A DNA stretch of 24,309 bases from DYRG01 sp041161065 (GTDB lineage Bacteria > Pseudomonadota > Gammaproteobacteria > Beggiatoales > Beggiatoaceae): positions 1-24,309 of the forward strand of contig JBEAVE010000019.1 of NCBI GenBank assembly GCA_041161065.1. The letters run 5' to 3'. Position 1 is the first letter of the stretch, and the number at the start of each line of letters is the position of its first letter. The position numbers were made by a program, and so were the translations under genes. The notes below the pieces were generated by a model that saw only the letters and a program-made list of their open reading frames with translations, had not been told where the DNA came from and did not search any database. This document shows, piece by piece, positions 6,589 through 13,684 of the stretch.

Positions 6589-7977
6589 ATGGCTAACATT
6601 ATCAAACGCAACAAAGCGTTGTCGGTATTACCACTCAAATCTAGCCAAACGATCGGGGCAGCGTTGGCGTTTTTGGGGTTTCGACGAGCAATTCCAATGT
6701 TGCATGGTTCACAAGGTTGCACAGCATTCGGAAAAGTTTTCTTTGTTAGACATTTCAGAGAACCAATCCCATTACAAACCACTGCAATGGATCAAATTAG
6801 CACCGTAATGGGCGCATTAGACAATATTGTTGAAGGGTTGAAAGCCATTTGTGAAAAAAGCAAACCTGATTTGTTGGGTTTATGTTCAACGGGGCTTTCT
6901 GAAACCCAAGGAAGTGATATTGTGATGGGTTTGAAAACCTTTCGTGAACAATATCCACAATTCAATCAAATTCCTATCGTAACTGTGAGTACACCCGATT
7001 ATGTGGGTTGTTTTGAAAGTGGCTTTGCATTGACAATAAAAAACATCTTTCAGCAATTAGTAGAATCTAAACAACAGGAACAAAATAAACGTCAAATCAA
7101 TATATTATGCGGATCATTTTTAACGCCAACGGATATTGAAACCATTAAGGAAATGGTTGAATCATTTCAATTGGACGCAATCGTGCTGCCTGATTTGAGT
7201 GATTCATTAGATGGTCATGTAATAGACCAAGATTTTTCTCCCTTAACGATTGGAGGAACACCTATTTCAAATCTTCAAAAACTCGGTCAATCGATTGCAA
7301 CTTTCGTGATTGGAAGTTCATTGCATGATGCGGCAGATGTTTTGAAAGAAAAAACAGGGGTAGAAAATCATTTCTTTCCACATTTGATGACATTAGAGCA
7401 AGTAGATGAATTTCTTTTAACTTTGCAGCGTTTGTCGGGTAAAGCAGTGTCGGCAAAATATGAACGTCAGCGGGCACAGTTGCAAGATGCGATGCTCGAT
7501 ACGCATTTTATGCTGGGTCAAATGCGGGTGGCAATTGCGAGTGAGGCGGATTTACTCTTTGCATTCAATGCGTTAGTTTCTAGTATGGGCGGAGAAATTG
7601 TCGCCGCCGTTGCGCCATCAAATGCACCGATTTTGAAGAAATTGTCTATTTCAGAAATCAAAATTGGGGATTTAGAAGATGTAGAGTTGCTCTCAAAAAG
7701 AAATCACGCAGAAATCTTGATCGGTAATTCTCATGCAGTGCAAAGTGCTGATAGATTGGGCATTCCGATTTTACGGGCGGGCTTTCCGCAATACGATTTA
7801 GTGGGAGGTTTTCAACGCAATTGGGTGGGTTATCGAGGCATTCGACAAACTTTATTTGATTTAGCGAATTTAATGCTCACTTGTCACAAAGGCGACATTG
7901 AACCCTATCACGCCATTTACAGCCAAAAGCGGGAGGCACACCATGCGGTTGGCACGACATCTCAAGGTTATGAATAA
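6589..7977 (+). CDS. nifN: Nitrogenase FeMo-cofactor scaffold subunit NifN
   Basis: The 462-residue product forms, with NifE, the NifEN scaffold on which the FeMo-cofactor precursor matures. It reads like Azotobacter NifN throughout: MANIIKRNKALSVLPLK, HGSQGCTAF with the cluster-binding Cys at 44, KVFFVRHFREP, LQTTAMDQ, GLSETQG, RQRAQLQDAMLDTHFMLG and LRAGFPQYDLVGGFQR. It is full length. It is the first gene behind the sigma54 promoter, with GCGAGG before the ATG. Its usual partner nifE is not directly upstream, where a divergent efflux adaptor lies, so nifE must be elsewhere in the genome if the system works. The 3' end overlaps nifX by 35 bases. Confidence 0.97.
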   Translation: MANIIKRNKALSVLPLKSSQTIGAALAFLGFRRAIPMLHGSQGCTAFGKVFFVRHFREPIPLQTTAMDQISTVMGALDNIVEGLKAICEKSKPDLLGLCSTGLSETQGSDIVMGLKTFREQYPQFNQIPIVTVSTPDYVGCFESGFALTIKNIFQQLVESKQQEQNKRQINILCGSFLTPTDIETIKEMVESFQLDAIVLPDLSDSLDGHVIDQDFSPLTIGGTPISNLQKLGQSIATFVIGSSLHDAADVLKEKTGVENHFFPHLMTLEQVDEFLLTLQRLSGKAVSAKYERQRAQLQDAMLDTHFMLGQMRVAIASEADLLFAFNALVSSMGGEIVAAVAPSNAPILKKLSISEIKIGDLEDVELLSKRNHAEILIGNSHAVQSADRLGIPILRAGFPQYDLVGGFQRNWVGYRGIRQTLFDLANLMLTCHKGDIEPYHAIYSQKREAHHAVGTTSQGYE

Positions 7978-8410
7978 TAAAGCTAATTTAAGTGAACCCG
8001 TGCTCAAAGTGGCTTTTGCGAGCGGCGATCGAAAACACGTTGATCAACATTTTGGATCGGCAAAGATGTTTTTAATCTACGAAATTACGCCGCATTCGAG
8101 TCAATTGTTAGAAAACCTACAATTTGCCGATGAAATCCAAGACGGTAATGAAAGCAAACTCATGGCTAAATTAAAAGCCTTGACAGGTTGCCAATTGGTT
8201 TATTGTCAAGCGATTGGACCGTCAGCCGTTGCACAACTCATCAAATGTGGAATACAACCCATGCGCCTTGATGAGAAAGAAAGCATTTCAAATTTAGTTC
8301 AATCTTTACAAATTAAGCTCAAAGAACCCGATCCTTTAATTAGCCGTTTGATAAAACAACCAAATGCCGAACGCTTTGAGAAACTTGCAAATGAAAATTG
8401 GGAGGAATAA
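7943..8410 (+). CDS. nifX: FeMo-cofactor carrier protein NifX
   Basis: The 155-residue product binds and shuttles FeMo-cofactor precursor (NifB-co/VK-cluster) between NifB and NifEN in the cytoplasm. The core LKVAFASGDRKHVDQHFGSAK, then LIYEI, QDGNESKLMAKL and the tail FEKLANENWEE match the Azotobacter NifX layout. The ATG at 7943 was preferred because GGGAGG (7931-7936) lies six bases before it; ATG 7970 with AAGG is an alternative. The gene starts inside the nifN 3' end, so it is probably translationally coupled. Its stop overlaps the next ATG as TAATG. Confidence 0.95.
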   Translation: MRLARHLKVMNNKANLSEPVLKVAFASGDRKHVDQHFGSAKMFLIYEITPHSSQLLENLQFADEIQDGNESKLMAKLKALTGCQLVYCQAIGPSAVAQLIKCGIQPMRLDEKESISNLVQSLQIKLKEPDPLISRLIKQPNAERFEKLANENWEE

Positions 8411-8841
8411 TGTTTGAACAGCGGGTTAAAGTATTAAAAATAGAAAATAATATCATGTGGATAGACACCACATCTCAATCGGCTTGTGGTAGTTGTCAGC
8501 AGCGCAAACGATGTAGTGCAACAACCTTTGAAAATGCTTTCACTAATCAAAAGAAACCTTTGCCACTCGTTAATTCAATTAAAGCACAAACAGGCGATTG
8601 GATTATTGTTGGGATTAATGAAACAGATTTATTGCGTTCAACTGCTTTATTGTATTTGTTGCCGATCATTTCAATGATTCTTTTTTCTGTGATAGGAAAT
8701 TTGATTGAATTAAATGAAATAAGTATTGTTTTAAGTGCGTTAATCGGTTTAGGGATTGGAGGCATTGCAAGTTATTGGTTTTTAGCACCCACTTTAGCGA
8801 ATTTAAACCCTGTTCCTTTACGCATTTCTAATTCGTTGTAA
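8410..8841 (+). CDS. RseC/MucC-like membrane protein in nif operon
   Basis: The 143-residue product resembles the RseC family. It has an N-terminal cytoplasmic part with the Cys cluster ACGSCQQRKRC (about residues 25-35, C-x2-C-x5-C), then two membrane helices near 77-98 and 102-125. E. coli RseC works with the Rsx complex, the relative of Rnf, to keep SoxR reduced. Rnf complexes supply low-potential electrons to nitrogenase in several diazotrophs, so a role in electron supply or in Rnf function is a reasonable inference. GGAGG lies just before the ATG, which overlaps the nifX stop by one base. No rnf gene is in the window. Full identity to RseC cannot be checked here. Confidence 0.82.
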   Translation: MFEQRVKVLKIENNIMWIDTTSQSACGSCQQRKRCSATTFENAFTNQKKPLPLVNSIKAQTGDWIIVGINETDLLRSTALLYLLPIISMILFSVIGNLIELNEISIVLSALIGLGIGGIASYWFLAPTLANLNPVPLRISNSL

Positions 8842-8865
8842 TTTTATTTGAAAAGGAGTTTTATT

Positions 8866-9381
8866 ATGGTTAGTACAGGTATTTCTATGGATAGATTGAA
8901 AGCGAGCATTCCGTCCAATAATTTAGTGATTGCAATTGATGATCCTGTTTTGGAGTCAGATTTTGCAAAGGAAATGATTCGCCAAATGCGCGCGATTGAT
9001 TCGTATGGAACTTATGATAAATGGACAGCAAATCGGATTCTTGACCCGTTTATTTTAACAAAGGAACGTAAGCAAGAAATTCCTGTAATTGGTGATCCCG
9101 ATGAAGAGGTTATTGCACGAGTAAAAGTGTTTTATAATGCGATTGCATCAATGATAGAAAAAGAATGTAATTTAATGGCAGTTCCTTTAATTAATTTAAC
9201 CCATGAAGGGTTTGGACGGGCGTTAATTAGTGTTGGAAAATTGATTGTCATGGATAAAACATTGCGTGATATTCATCGGTTTGGATTTTTGAGTTTAGCG
9301 AAAATGAAAACTGAAGCCGATAAGATTTTATCTGTTGCGATGGAATTGATTGGAAAACACAGTGAAGTAGCGGGTTTATAA
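8866..9381 (+). CDS. NifX-associated nitrogen fixation protein (DUF269)
   Basis: The 171-residue product belongs to the DUF269 family that follows nifX in many diazotrophs; its biochemical role is not established. Recognisable parts are FAKEMIRQMRAIDSYGTYDKW, the LDPFILTKERKQEIPVIGDPD segment, the central INLTHEGFGR and a C-terminal RDIHRFGFLSLAKM. The start at 8866 follows AAGGAG with a spacing of about 8 bases; a TTG further upstream was not used. It lies 24 bases after the RseC-like gene and 10 bases before the next. Confidence 0.92.
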   Translation: MVSTGISMDRLKASIPSNNLVIAIDDPVLESDFAKEMIRQMRAIDSYGTYDKWTANRILDPFILTKERKQEIPVIGDPDEEVIARVKVFYNAIASMIEKECNLMAVPLINLTHEGFGRALISVGKLIVMDKTLRDIHRFGFLSLAKMKTEADKILSVAMELIGKHSEVAGL

Positions 9382-9391
9382 GGTATTTTTT

Positions 9392-9604
9392 ATGTCTGAA
9401 GAATTGAAAGCCTTAGAGAAAGCGGTTAAAGTTGCAAAGCGGATTGCAAGTGAGAAAGCCGGTGAATTACATGATTTGGTCGAGGATAAATTACCGGCAG
9501 GTTATGAACAAATCCCAATGGTTGCACAAAGTACTTACGAAGCGTGCAAAGCATGGGCGGAAGCAAATCAACGTTATCAGACGGCATTGGCTGAACAGAA
9601 ATAA
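9392..9604 (+). CDS. DUF683 / CCE_0567-family small nif-associated protein
   Basis: The 70-residue, mostly helical product begins MSEELKALEKAVKVAKRIASEKAGELHDLVEDKLP and ends in a second helix, EACKAWAEANQRYQTAL. It matches the small family that sits between the DUF269 gene and fdxB in nif clusters. From memory, the family's founding cyanobacterial protein has been described as a possible metalloprotein, with no proven function. AAGG lies about 9 bases before the ATG. It fits as a normal member of the operon, with 10- and 11-base gaps on either side. Confidence 0.88.
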   Translation: MSEELKALEKAVKVAKRIASEKAGELHDLVEDKLPAGYEQIPMVAQSTYEACKAWAEANQRYQTALAEQK

Positions 9605-9615
9605 GGGGTAAGAAA

Positions 9616-9936
9616 ATGGCGAGCATTACGGGTTTAACAAGGGGAGGAAAAGCGTGGACTCCTGAGTTTATTGTGGCATTAGATGAACGCAAATGTATTG
9701 GTTGTGGTCGTTGTTACAAAGTATGTCCGAGAAATGTATTTGAATTGGTTGAACGTGATGAAGATTTTGATGACGATGATGACCGCGATGATGGATATGA
9801 TGATGATATGGACGATGGTTTCTCTGATGATACGTCGATGGTAATGAAATTAGTTGATTCAATGGATTGCATTGGCTGCATGGCTTGTTCAAAAGTATGT
9901 CCGAAGAAATGTCTTTCTCATGAAATCATGGCGTGA
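9616..9936 (+). CDS. fdxB: nif-specific ferredoxin III (two [4Fe-4S])
   Basis: The 106-residue product is the FdxB ferredoxin, an electron carrier of nif clusters. The N-terminus, SITGLTRGGKAWTPEF, is family typical. Two cluster motifs are seen: C27-x2-C30-x2-C33-x3-C37 and C85-x2-C88-x2-C91-x3-C95, plus C99. Between them lies an exceptionally acidic linker: 17 of residues 48-72 are Asp or Glu, written mostly with GAT codons (9757-9831). An acidic linker is common in the family, but this one looks expanded. The ATG follows GGGG a few bases upstream. The next gene starts three bases after the stop. Confidence 0.95.
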   Translation: MASITGLTRGGKAWTPEFIVALDERKCIGCGRCYKVCPRNVFELVERDEDFDDDDDRDDGYDDDMDDGFSDDTSMVMKLVDSMDCIGCMACSKVCPKKCLSHEIMA

Positions 9937-9938
9937 TA

Positions 9939-10364
9939 ATGAAAGATTTACGTTTTATTCTTTATCACAAACAATCAACGAGTGGAAGAACGCGATTTTT
10001 TAGGTTTGCGCACGGGGGCGTGTGTGGTTTTGTGGGATTGCCGACATTATCGCAAGTCGTTGATGTGCATCAAGAAAAAACGTTATCTTCCATTATCACA
10101 CACCCAGCGGCGTTATTGAGTGATATTCAGCAACGACTGGGATTGCTAGCGACAGATTTACGAATTGATGGGGAATATCATGAATATGTTGATGCGCAAA
10201 ATATGATGATAAACATTTACTTAGCGCATTTCACAGCGATTGATCCCCCATTTGAAATGGCGGAAAAACAAGGGGGGCGATTCGTGGAATTGGCGCAATC
10301 GCGGGATTTGTCGCGCCCGGAGTTAGAATTGCTGCGGCGCGCTTATCAGCTTATTTTAGGTTAG
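9939..10364 (+). CDS. Conserved-looking hypothetical protein, last gene of nif operon
   Basis: I do not recognise this 141-residue product. It has no signal peptide, membrane helix or Cys motif; its one Cys is in GGVCGFVG. It starts MKDLRFILYHKQSTSGRTRFFRF, has a mixed beta-rich first half and a helical second half ending ELELLRRAYQLILG. It lacks the C-terminal Cys cluster of NifQ, so it is not NifQ. The ATG at 9939 was preferred to GTG 9933, which overlaps the fdxB stop; neither has a clear ribosome-binding site, so coupling to fdxB is likely. Its place in the operon suggests a nitrogen-fixation role. Confidence 0.75.
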   Translation: MKDLRFILYHKQSTSGRTRFFRFAHGGVCGFVGLPTLSQVVDVHQEKTLSSIITHPAALLSDIQQRLGLLATDLRIDGEYHEYVDAQNMMINIYLAHFTAIDPPFEMAEKQGGRFVELAQSRDLSRPELELLRRAYQLILG

Positions 10365-10433
10365 AAAAAAGAGTCTTGTTTTTAATGGTATTTTGTTGAT
10401 CACAACCCGACTTTTAATCCTCTCTTTTTCGTT

Positions 10434-10462
10434 CTGCATTAAACACACTTTCGTGTTAAAAT
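10434..10462 (+). promoter_or_regulatory. Putative extended -10 promoter of bamD
   Basis: TG-T-TAAAAT (10454-10462) forms an extended -10 element, with a poor -35 region near 10434. It lies 31 bases before the bamD ATG. It would separate constitutive bamD expression from the nitrogen-controlled operon upstream; no strong terminator was seen between the two. Confidence 0.45.
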
Positions 10463-10493
10463 TACGCCGACAATAAAGAGAGGGATTTGGAAT

Positions 10494-11303
10494 ATGTTAT
10501 TGAGAACATTGGTTTTTTGGGTTATTGCACTGCAATTGAGTGGGTGTGCGTTGTTTAAAGAGCCGCGCGATGAAACCAAAAATTGGACACCCCAACAAAT
10601 TCAAACGGCGGCAAAAAACGCGTTGAGTGAGGGCGATTATGAAACCGCGATCAAATATTATGAGATATTGGAAGCGCGTTATCCGCTGGGCACTTTCGCG
10701 CAACAAGCTCAATTAGATATGATTTATGCGTATTACAAATTTGAGGAAGCCGAATCAGCCATTGCCGCCGCCGATCGGTTCATTAAATTGTATCCGCGCC
10801 ACCCCAAAGTGGATTATGCGTATTATATGCGGGGATTAGCGCATTTTAATGAGAATTTTGGATTGATTGAACGTTATTTACCGTTGAATTTAAGTGAACG
10901 CGATCAAGCCGCTACGCGCCGTTCTTTTCAAAATTTTGCGGAGTTAATTAAGCTCTTTCCAGAAAGTGTTTATGCCGAAGATTCTAAACAACGTATGATC
11001 TATTTGAGAAATCAACTTGCTCAATACGAATTAAATGTCGCGGATTTCTACATGAGAAGAGGTGCATATTTGGCAGCCGCTAATCGAGCTCAATATGTCG
11101 CGCAACGTTTTGATCAAACGCCTGTTGTTCCACAAGCCCTCACTATTTTAGCAAAAGCCTATAAGAAAATGGGTTATGAAGATTTGGCAGAAGATACCCT
11201 TAAAGTCTTGAAATTAAACCACTCTAATTATCCTGAAGTAGTCGAGGAAGTTAAAGAAACCTCTCCAATCACCGCCGAACTTGCTCCCTTAAAACTGCGC
11301 TAA
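10494..11303 (+). CDS. bamD: Outer-membrane assembly lipoprotein BamD
   Basis: The 269-residue product is the essential lipoprotein of the BAM complex that inserts beta-barrel proteins into the outer membrane. It has a lipoprotein signal with lipobox LSGC (lipidated C18). TPR-like helices follow, including ALSEGDYETAIKYYEILEARYPLGTFAQQAQLDMIYAYYKFEEAESAIAAADRFIKLYPRHP in overlapping repeats, and AYYMRGLAHF, QNFAELIKLFPESVYAEDS and DFYMRRGAYLAAANRAQYV are family typical. GAGAGGG lies about 9 bases before the ATG. It has its own promoter-like sequence and terminator and is probably a single-gene unit. Confidence 0.95.
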   Translation: MLLRTLVFWVIALQLSGCALFKEPRDETKNWTPQQIQTAAKNALSEGDYETAIKYYEILEARYPLGTFAQQAQLDMIYAYYKFEEAESAIAAADRFIKLYPRHPKVDYAYYMRGLAHFNENFGLIERYLPLNLSERDQAATRRSFQNFAELIKLFPESVYAEDSKQRMIYLRNQLAQYELNVADFYMRRGAYLAAANRAQYVAQRFDQTPVVPQALTILAKAYKKMGYEDLAEDTLKVLKLNHSNYPEVVEEVKETSPITAELAPLKLR

Positions 11304-11309
11304 AAAGAA

Positions 11310-11340
11310 AACCTCCGCTTTAAAAACGGAGGTTCTTTGT
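11310..11340. terminator. Bidirectional terminator between bamD and the 91-codon gene
   Basis: A perfect 8-bp stem AACCTCCG (11310-11317) and CGGAGGTT (11327-11334) with a 9-base loop is followed by CTTTG on the plus strand and by TTCTTTTTA on the minus strand. It sits between two convergent stop codons and should serve both genes. Confidence 0.8.
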
Positions 11341-11366
11341 GTTGATTGAAAAACAAAACAAAAAGT

Positions 11367-11642
11367 TCAATCAATTTGTAATCGGCAGGCGGCTTCTAAT
11401 TCCAAATATGCGCCGCTAAAATTCATATACGCATCGCCGATTTCTGGGGTCATGCCGAGCGTGCCCAAAAAATCCAACCATTCGGTGGTGTCGTGGTATT
11501 TTAGGTTGGCGGTCATCAGCAAAAAGCCGATGTCCAAACTCACCAAACTGTGTGGACGTTTGCGGTCGCGTTGCAGGCGTTCGATCTGTATTTTTACGGT
11601 CGGCAAGGTTTGCGTCAAAGTCAAATCTTCTGCTAAGTTCAT
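11367..11642 (-). CDS. Hypothetical 91-residue protein
   Basis: I do not recognise this protein. It is small and acidic, with a hydrophobic helical middle SLVSLDIGFLLMTANLKYHD, then TTEWLDFLGTLGMTPEIGDAYMNFSGAYLELEAAC. It has no signal peptide or clear membrane helix. It is judged real because GAGGAG lies about 9 bases before the ATG and a terminator hairpin follows its stop. It is divergent from the SDR gene with only 38 bases between the two start codons, so their promoters must overlap or be shared. Confidence 0.7.
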   Translation of the reverse strand: MNLAEDLTLTQTLPTVKIQIERLQRDRKRPHSLVSLDIGFLLMTANLKYHDTTEWLDFLGTLGMTPEIGDAYMNFSGAYLELEAACRLQID

Positions 11643-11680
11643 GGTTTATCTCCTCGTTTTTCTTTAAGGGATCAATATAT

Positions 11681-12562
11681 ATGCCAACAAATATTTTTAT
11701 CGTGGGCTGCGGATATGTTGGACAATCGGTGGTGCGATATTTTTTAGATCGGGAGATGCCGGTTTGGGCTTTGACGCGGGGAAATGCTGCGCTATTACAA
11801 CAACTTGGCATTCAAACCGTGATGGGGGATTTGGATAAGCCAGAAACCCTAAAAAACCTTCCTATTCAACGAGATACATTGGTATTTTATTTTGCGCCGC
11901 CACCCAATCAAGGCGTGACCGATCCGCGATTACCCAATTTCTTGGGAGCTTTAACGCAACTGCCTGAAAAACTTATCTTAATCAGCACAACGGGGGTGTA
12001 TGGTGATTGTCAAGGCGCGTGGATTACGGAAGATCAACCGTTAAACCCGCAAGCCGATCGAGCAAAACGTCGTGTCGATGCGGAAAATACCTTAAAAAAC
12101 AGTGCGTTAAATTGGACGATTTTACGGGTCGCGGGGATTTATGGCGCGGGAAAATTGCCCATTGAACGGTTACAAAAGGGCGTGCCGGTATTGGCGGAAG
12201 ATCAATCGCCTTTTAGCAATCGGATTTACCTTGAAGATTTGGTGACGGTTTGCGGGGTGGCTGCTGAAAAAGCGGCAGCGCGGACGATTTACCACCTGAG
12301 CGACGGCAATCCAACCACCATGACCGACTATTTCAATCAGGTTGCTGATGCGTTGAAATTGCCGCGTCCGCCCGAAATCCGCGCAAACACCGCAAAAGAT
12401 CAACTTTCCCCTGAAATGCGCAGTTATTTAGCCGAATCCAAGCGTTTAAATATTCAAAAAGCCCGCTCAGAATTGGGTTTCAATCCGCAATTTCCTCATT
12501 TAACCACCGGACTTGCTCACCTTCTCTCGCATCATCAATTAGTGACACAAAATGGCGAATGA
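11681..12562 (+). CDS. YeeZ-like SDR-family NAD(P)-binding protein
   Basis: The 293-residue product is an atypical short-chain dehydrogenase/epimerase. The N-terminal dinucleotide motif is IVGCGYVGQSV (GxGxxG). STTGVYGDCQGAWITEDQPLNPQ, followed by RAKRRVDAENTL, resembles E. coli YeeZ. The usual catalytic YxxxK is not evident, as in that family, and the substrate is unknown. The ATG at 11681 was chosen because it begins the Rossmann fold (MPTNIFIVGCGYVG) and follows AAGGGA; the frame is open for 43 more codons upstream, but that stretch overlaps the divergent gene and has no family likeness. The following 108 bases hold the tsaD promoter. Confidence 0.88.
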   Translation: MPTNIFIVGCGYVGQSVVRYFLDREMPVWALTRGNAALLQQLGIQTVMGDLDKPETLKNLPIQRDTLVFYFAPPPNQGVTDPRLPNFLGALTQLPEKLILISTTGVYGDCQGAWITEDQPLNPQADRAKRRVDAENTLKNSALNWTILRVAGIYGAGKLPIERLQKGVPVLAEDQSPFSNRIYLEDLVTVCGVAAEKAAARTIYHLSDGNPTTMTDYFNQVADALKLPRPPEIRANTAKDQLSPEMRSYLAESKRLNIQKARSELGFNPQFPHLTTGLAHLLSHHQLVTQNGE

Positions 12563-12614
12563 GGTCATTGGTTTTTCTTGAATTTTTATTGGATAATCTA
12601 AAAATCAATGTCTT

Positions 12615-12644
12615 TTCACCGATAATGATTTTATTTGGTAGAAT
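12615..12644 (+). promoter_or_regulatory. Putative promoter of the tsaD run
   Basis: TG-G-TAGAAT (12636-12644) is an extended -10 element, with TTCACC (12615-12620) 18 bases upstream as a weak -35 box. It lies 27 bases before the tsaD ATG and would drive the five packed genes that follow. Confidence 0.45.
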
Positions 12645-12670
12645 GGACTGATTTGTTTGAGTGAGAAATC

Positions 12671-13684
12671 ATGCGGGTTTTAGGGATAGAAACGTCGTGC
12701 GACGAAACGGGCGTGGCAATTTACGACACTGAACAAGGGTTATTAGCCCACACGCTTTATAGTCAAATTGGACTTCATGCCCCGTTCGGGGGGGTTGTGC
12801 CGGAATTAGCATCGCGCGATCATGTCCGCAAATTAATTCCCTTAATTCAACAACTTCTGCAACAATGCGGCTTAAAAAAAACCGACGGCATCGCGTACAC
12901 AGCGGGACCCGGATTGATTGGTGCATTGTTGGTTGGGGCGGCGGTCGGACGTAGTTTGGCGTGGGCGTGGCGCATTCCCGCATTAGCAGTGCATCATTTA
13001 GAAGGACACTTGCTCGCCCCCATGTTAGAAGAAAATCCTCCCGATTTTCCTTTCGTTGCGTTGTTAGTGTCGGGCGGACATACCCAATTATTCAAGGTCT
13101 TAGGCGTGGGACACTACGAATTATTAGGCGAATCCATCGACGACGCAGCCGGCGAAGCCTTTGATAAAACTGCAAAATTATTAGGTTTGGGTTATCCGGG
13201 CGGCGCAGCATTAGCGGAATTGGCAAAGAAAGGTCGAGCAAATATCTTTCAATTTCCTCGACCCATGACCCAAAGAAGTGGATTAGATTTTAGTTTCAGT
13301 GGATTAAAAACTTTTGCTTTAACAACATGGCAAAAAAATCAAAACAACGGTGAAGAAACTCAATTAAAAGCCGATATTGCATACGCCTTTCAAGAAGCAG
13401 TGGTCGATACCTTGCTAATCAAATGCAAACGTGCTTTACAACAAACGGGTTTGAAACGTTTAATTGTAGCGGGCGGCGTGAGTGCCAATCATCATTTGAG
13501 AGAAACCTTTTTAACATTAGAAAAAAGTGGTTGCAACGTGTATTATCCCCGCCTAACTTTTTGTACAGATAATGGCGCAATGATCGCCTACGCAGGTGCA
13601 TTACGTTTGAAACAACTTCAACAAAACAACTTAACCTTTCAAGTGCGTCCGCGTTGGGCGTTGGCTGATTTACCACCATGTTAA
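12671..13684 (+). CDS. tsaD: tRNA N6-threonylcarbamoyladenosine transferase TsaD
   Basis: The 337-residue product, the same length as in E. coli, transfers threonylcarbamoyl from its AMP adduct to A37 of tRNAs reading ANN codons, with TsaB and TsaE. Family motifs run throughout: MRVLGIETSCDETGVAIYD, GGVVPELASRDHVRK, YTAGPGLIGALLVG, and the metal-binding VHHLEGH (H109 and H113). SGGHTQL, GESIDDAAGEAFDKTAKLLG, MAGGVSAN-like VAGGVSAN and FCTDNGAMIAYAG follow. The ribosome-binding site is weak (GTGAG). Its last seven bases overlap the next gene's start, so the ATPase is translationally coupled to it. In many gammaproteobacteria tsaD is next to rpsU; that is not the case here. Confidence 0.97.
   Translation: MRVLGIETSCDETGVAIYDTEQGLLAHTLYSQIGLHAPFGGVVPELASRDHVRKLIPLIQQLLQQCGLKKTDGIAYTAGPGLIGALLVGAAVGRSLAWAWRIPALAVHHLEGHLLAPMLEENPPDFPFVALLVSGGHTQLFKVLGVGHYELLGESIDDAAGEAFDKTAKLLGLGYPGGAALAELAKKGRANIFQFPRPMTQRSGLDFSFSGLKTFALTTWQKNQNNGEETQLKADIAYAFQEAVVDTLLIKCKRALQQTGLKRLIVAGGVSANHHLRETFLTLEKSGCNVYYPRLTFCTDNGAMIAYAGALRLKQLQQNNLTFQVRPRWALADLPPC

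Noticed and set aside
6352..6782. Two minus-strand ORFs across the nifN control region and the nifN start
   Set aside because: They have no family likeness or ribosome-binding site and overlap the NifA/IHF/sigma54 sites and the clear nifN frame.
9668..9892. His-rich ORF on the minus strand opposite fdxB
   Set aside because: Its His repeats are simply the complement of the GAT-rich acidic linker of FdxB; there is no ribosome-binding site and the fdxB frame is well supported.
10365..10433. Possible terminator after the last nif gene
   Set aside because: Only a short AAGA-TCTT palindrome with a nearby T run is seen; it is too weak, so read-through towards bamD cannot be excluded.
11552..11680. 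43-codon N-terminal extension of the SDR protein
   Set aside because: It overlaps the divergent 91-codon gene, lacks family similarity and precedes a better start that begins the Rossmann motif.
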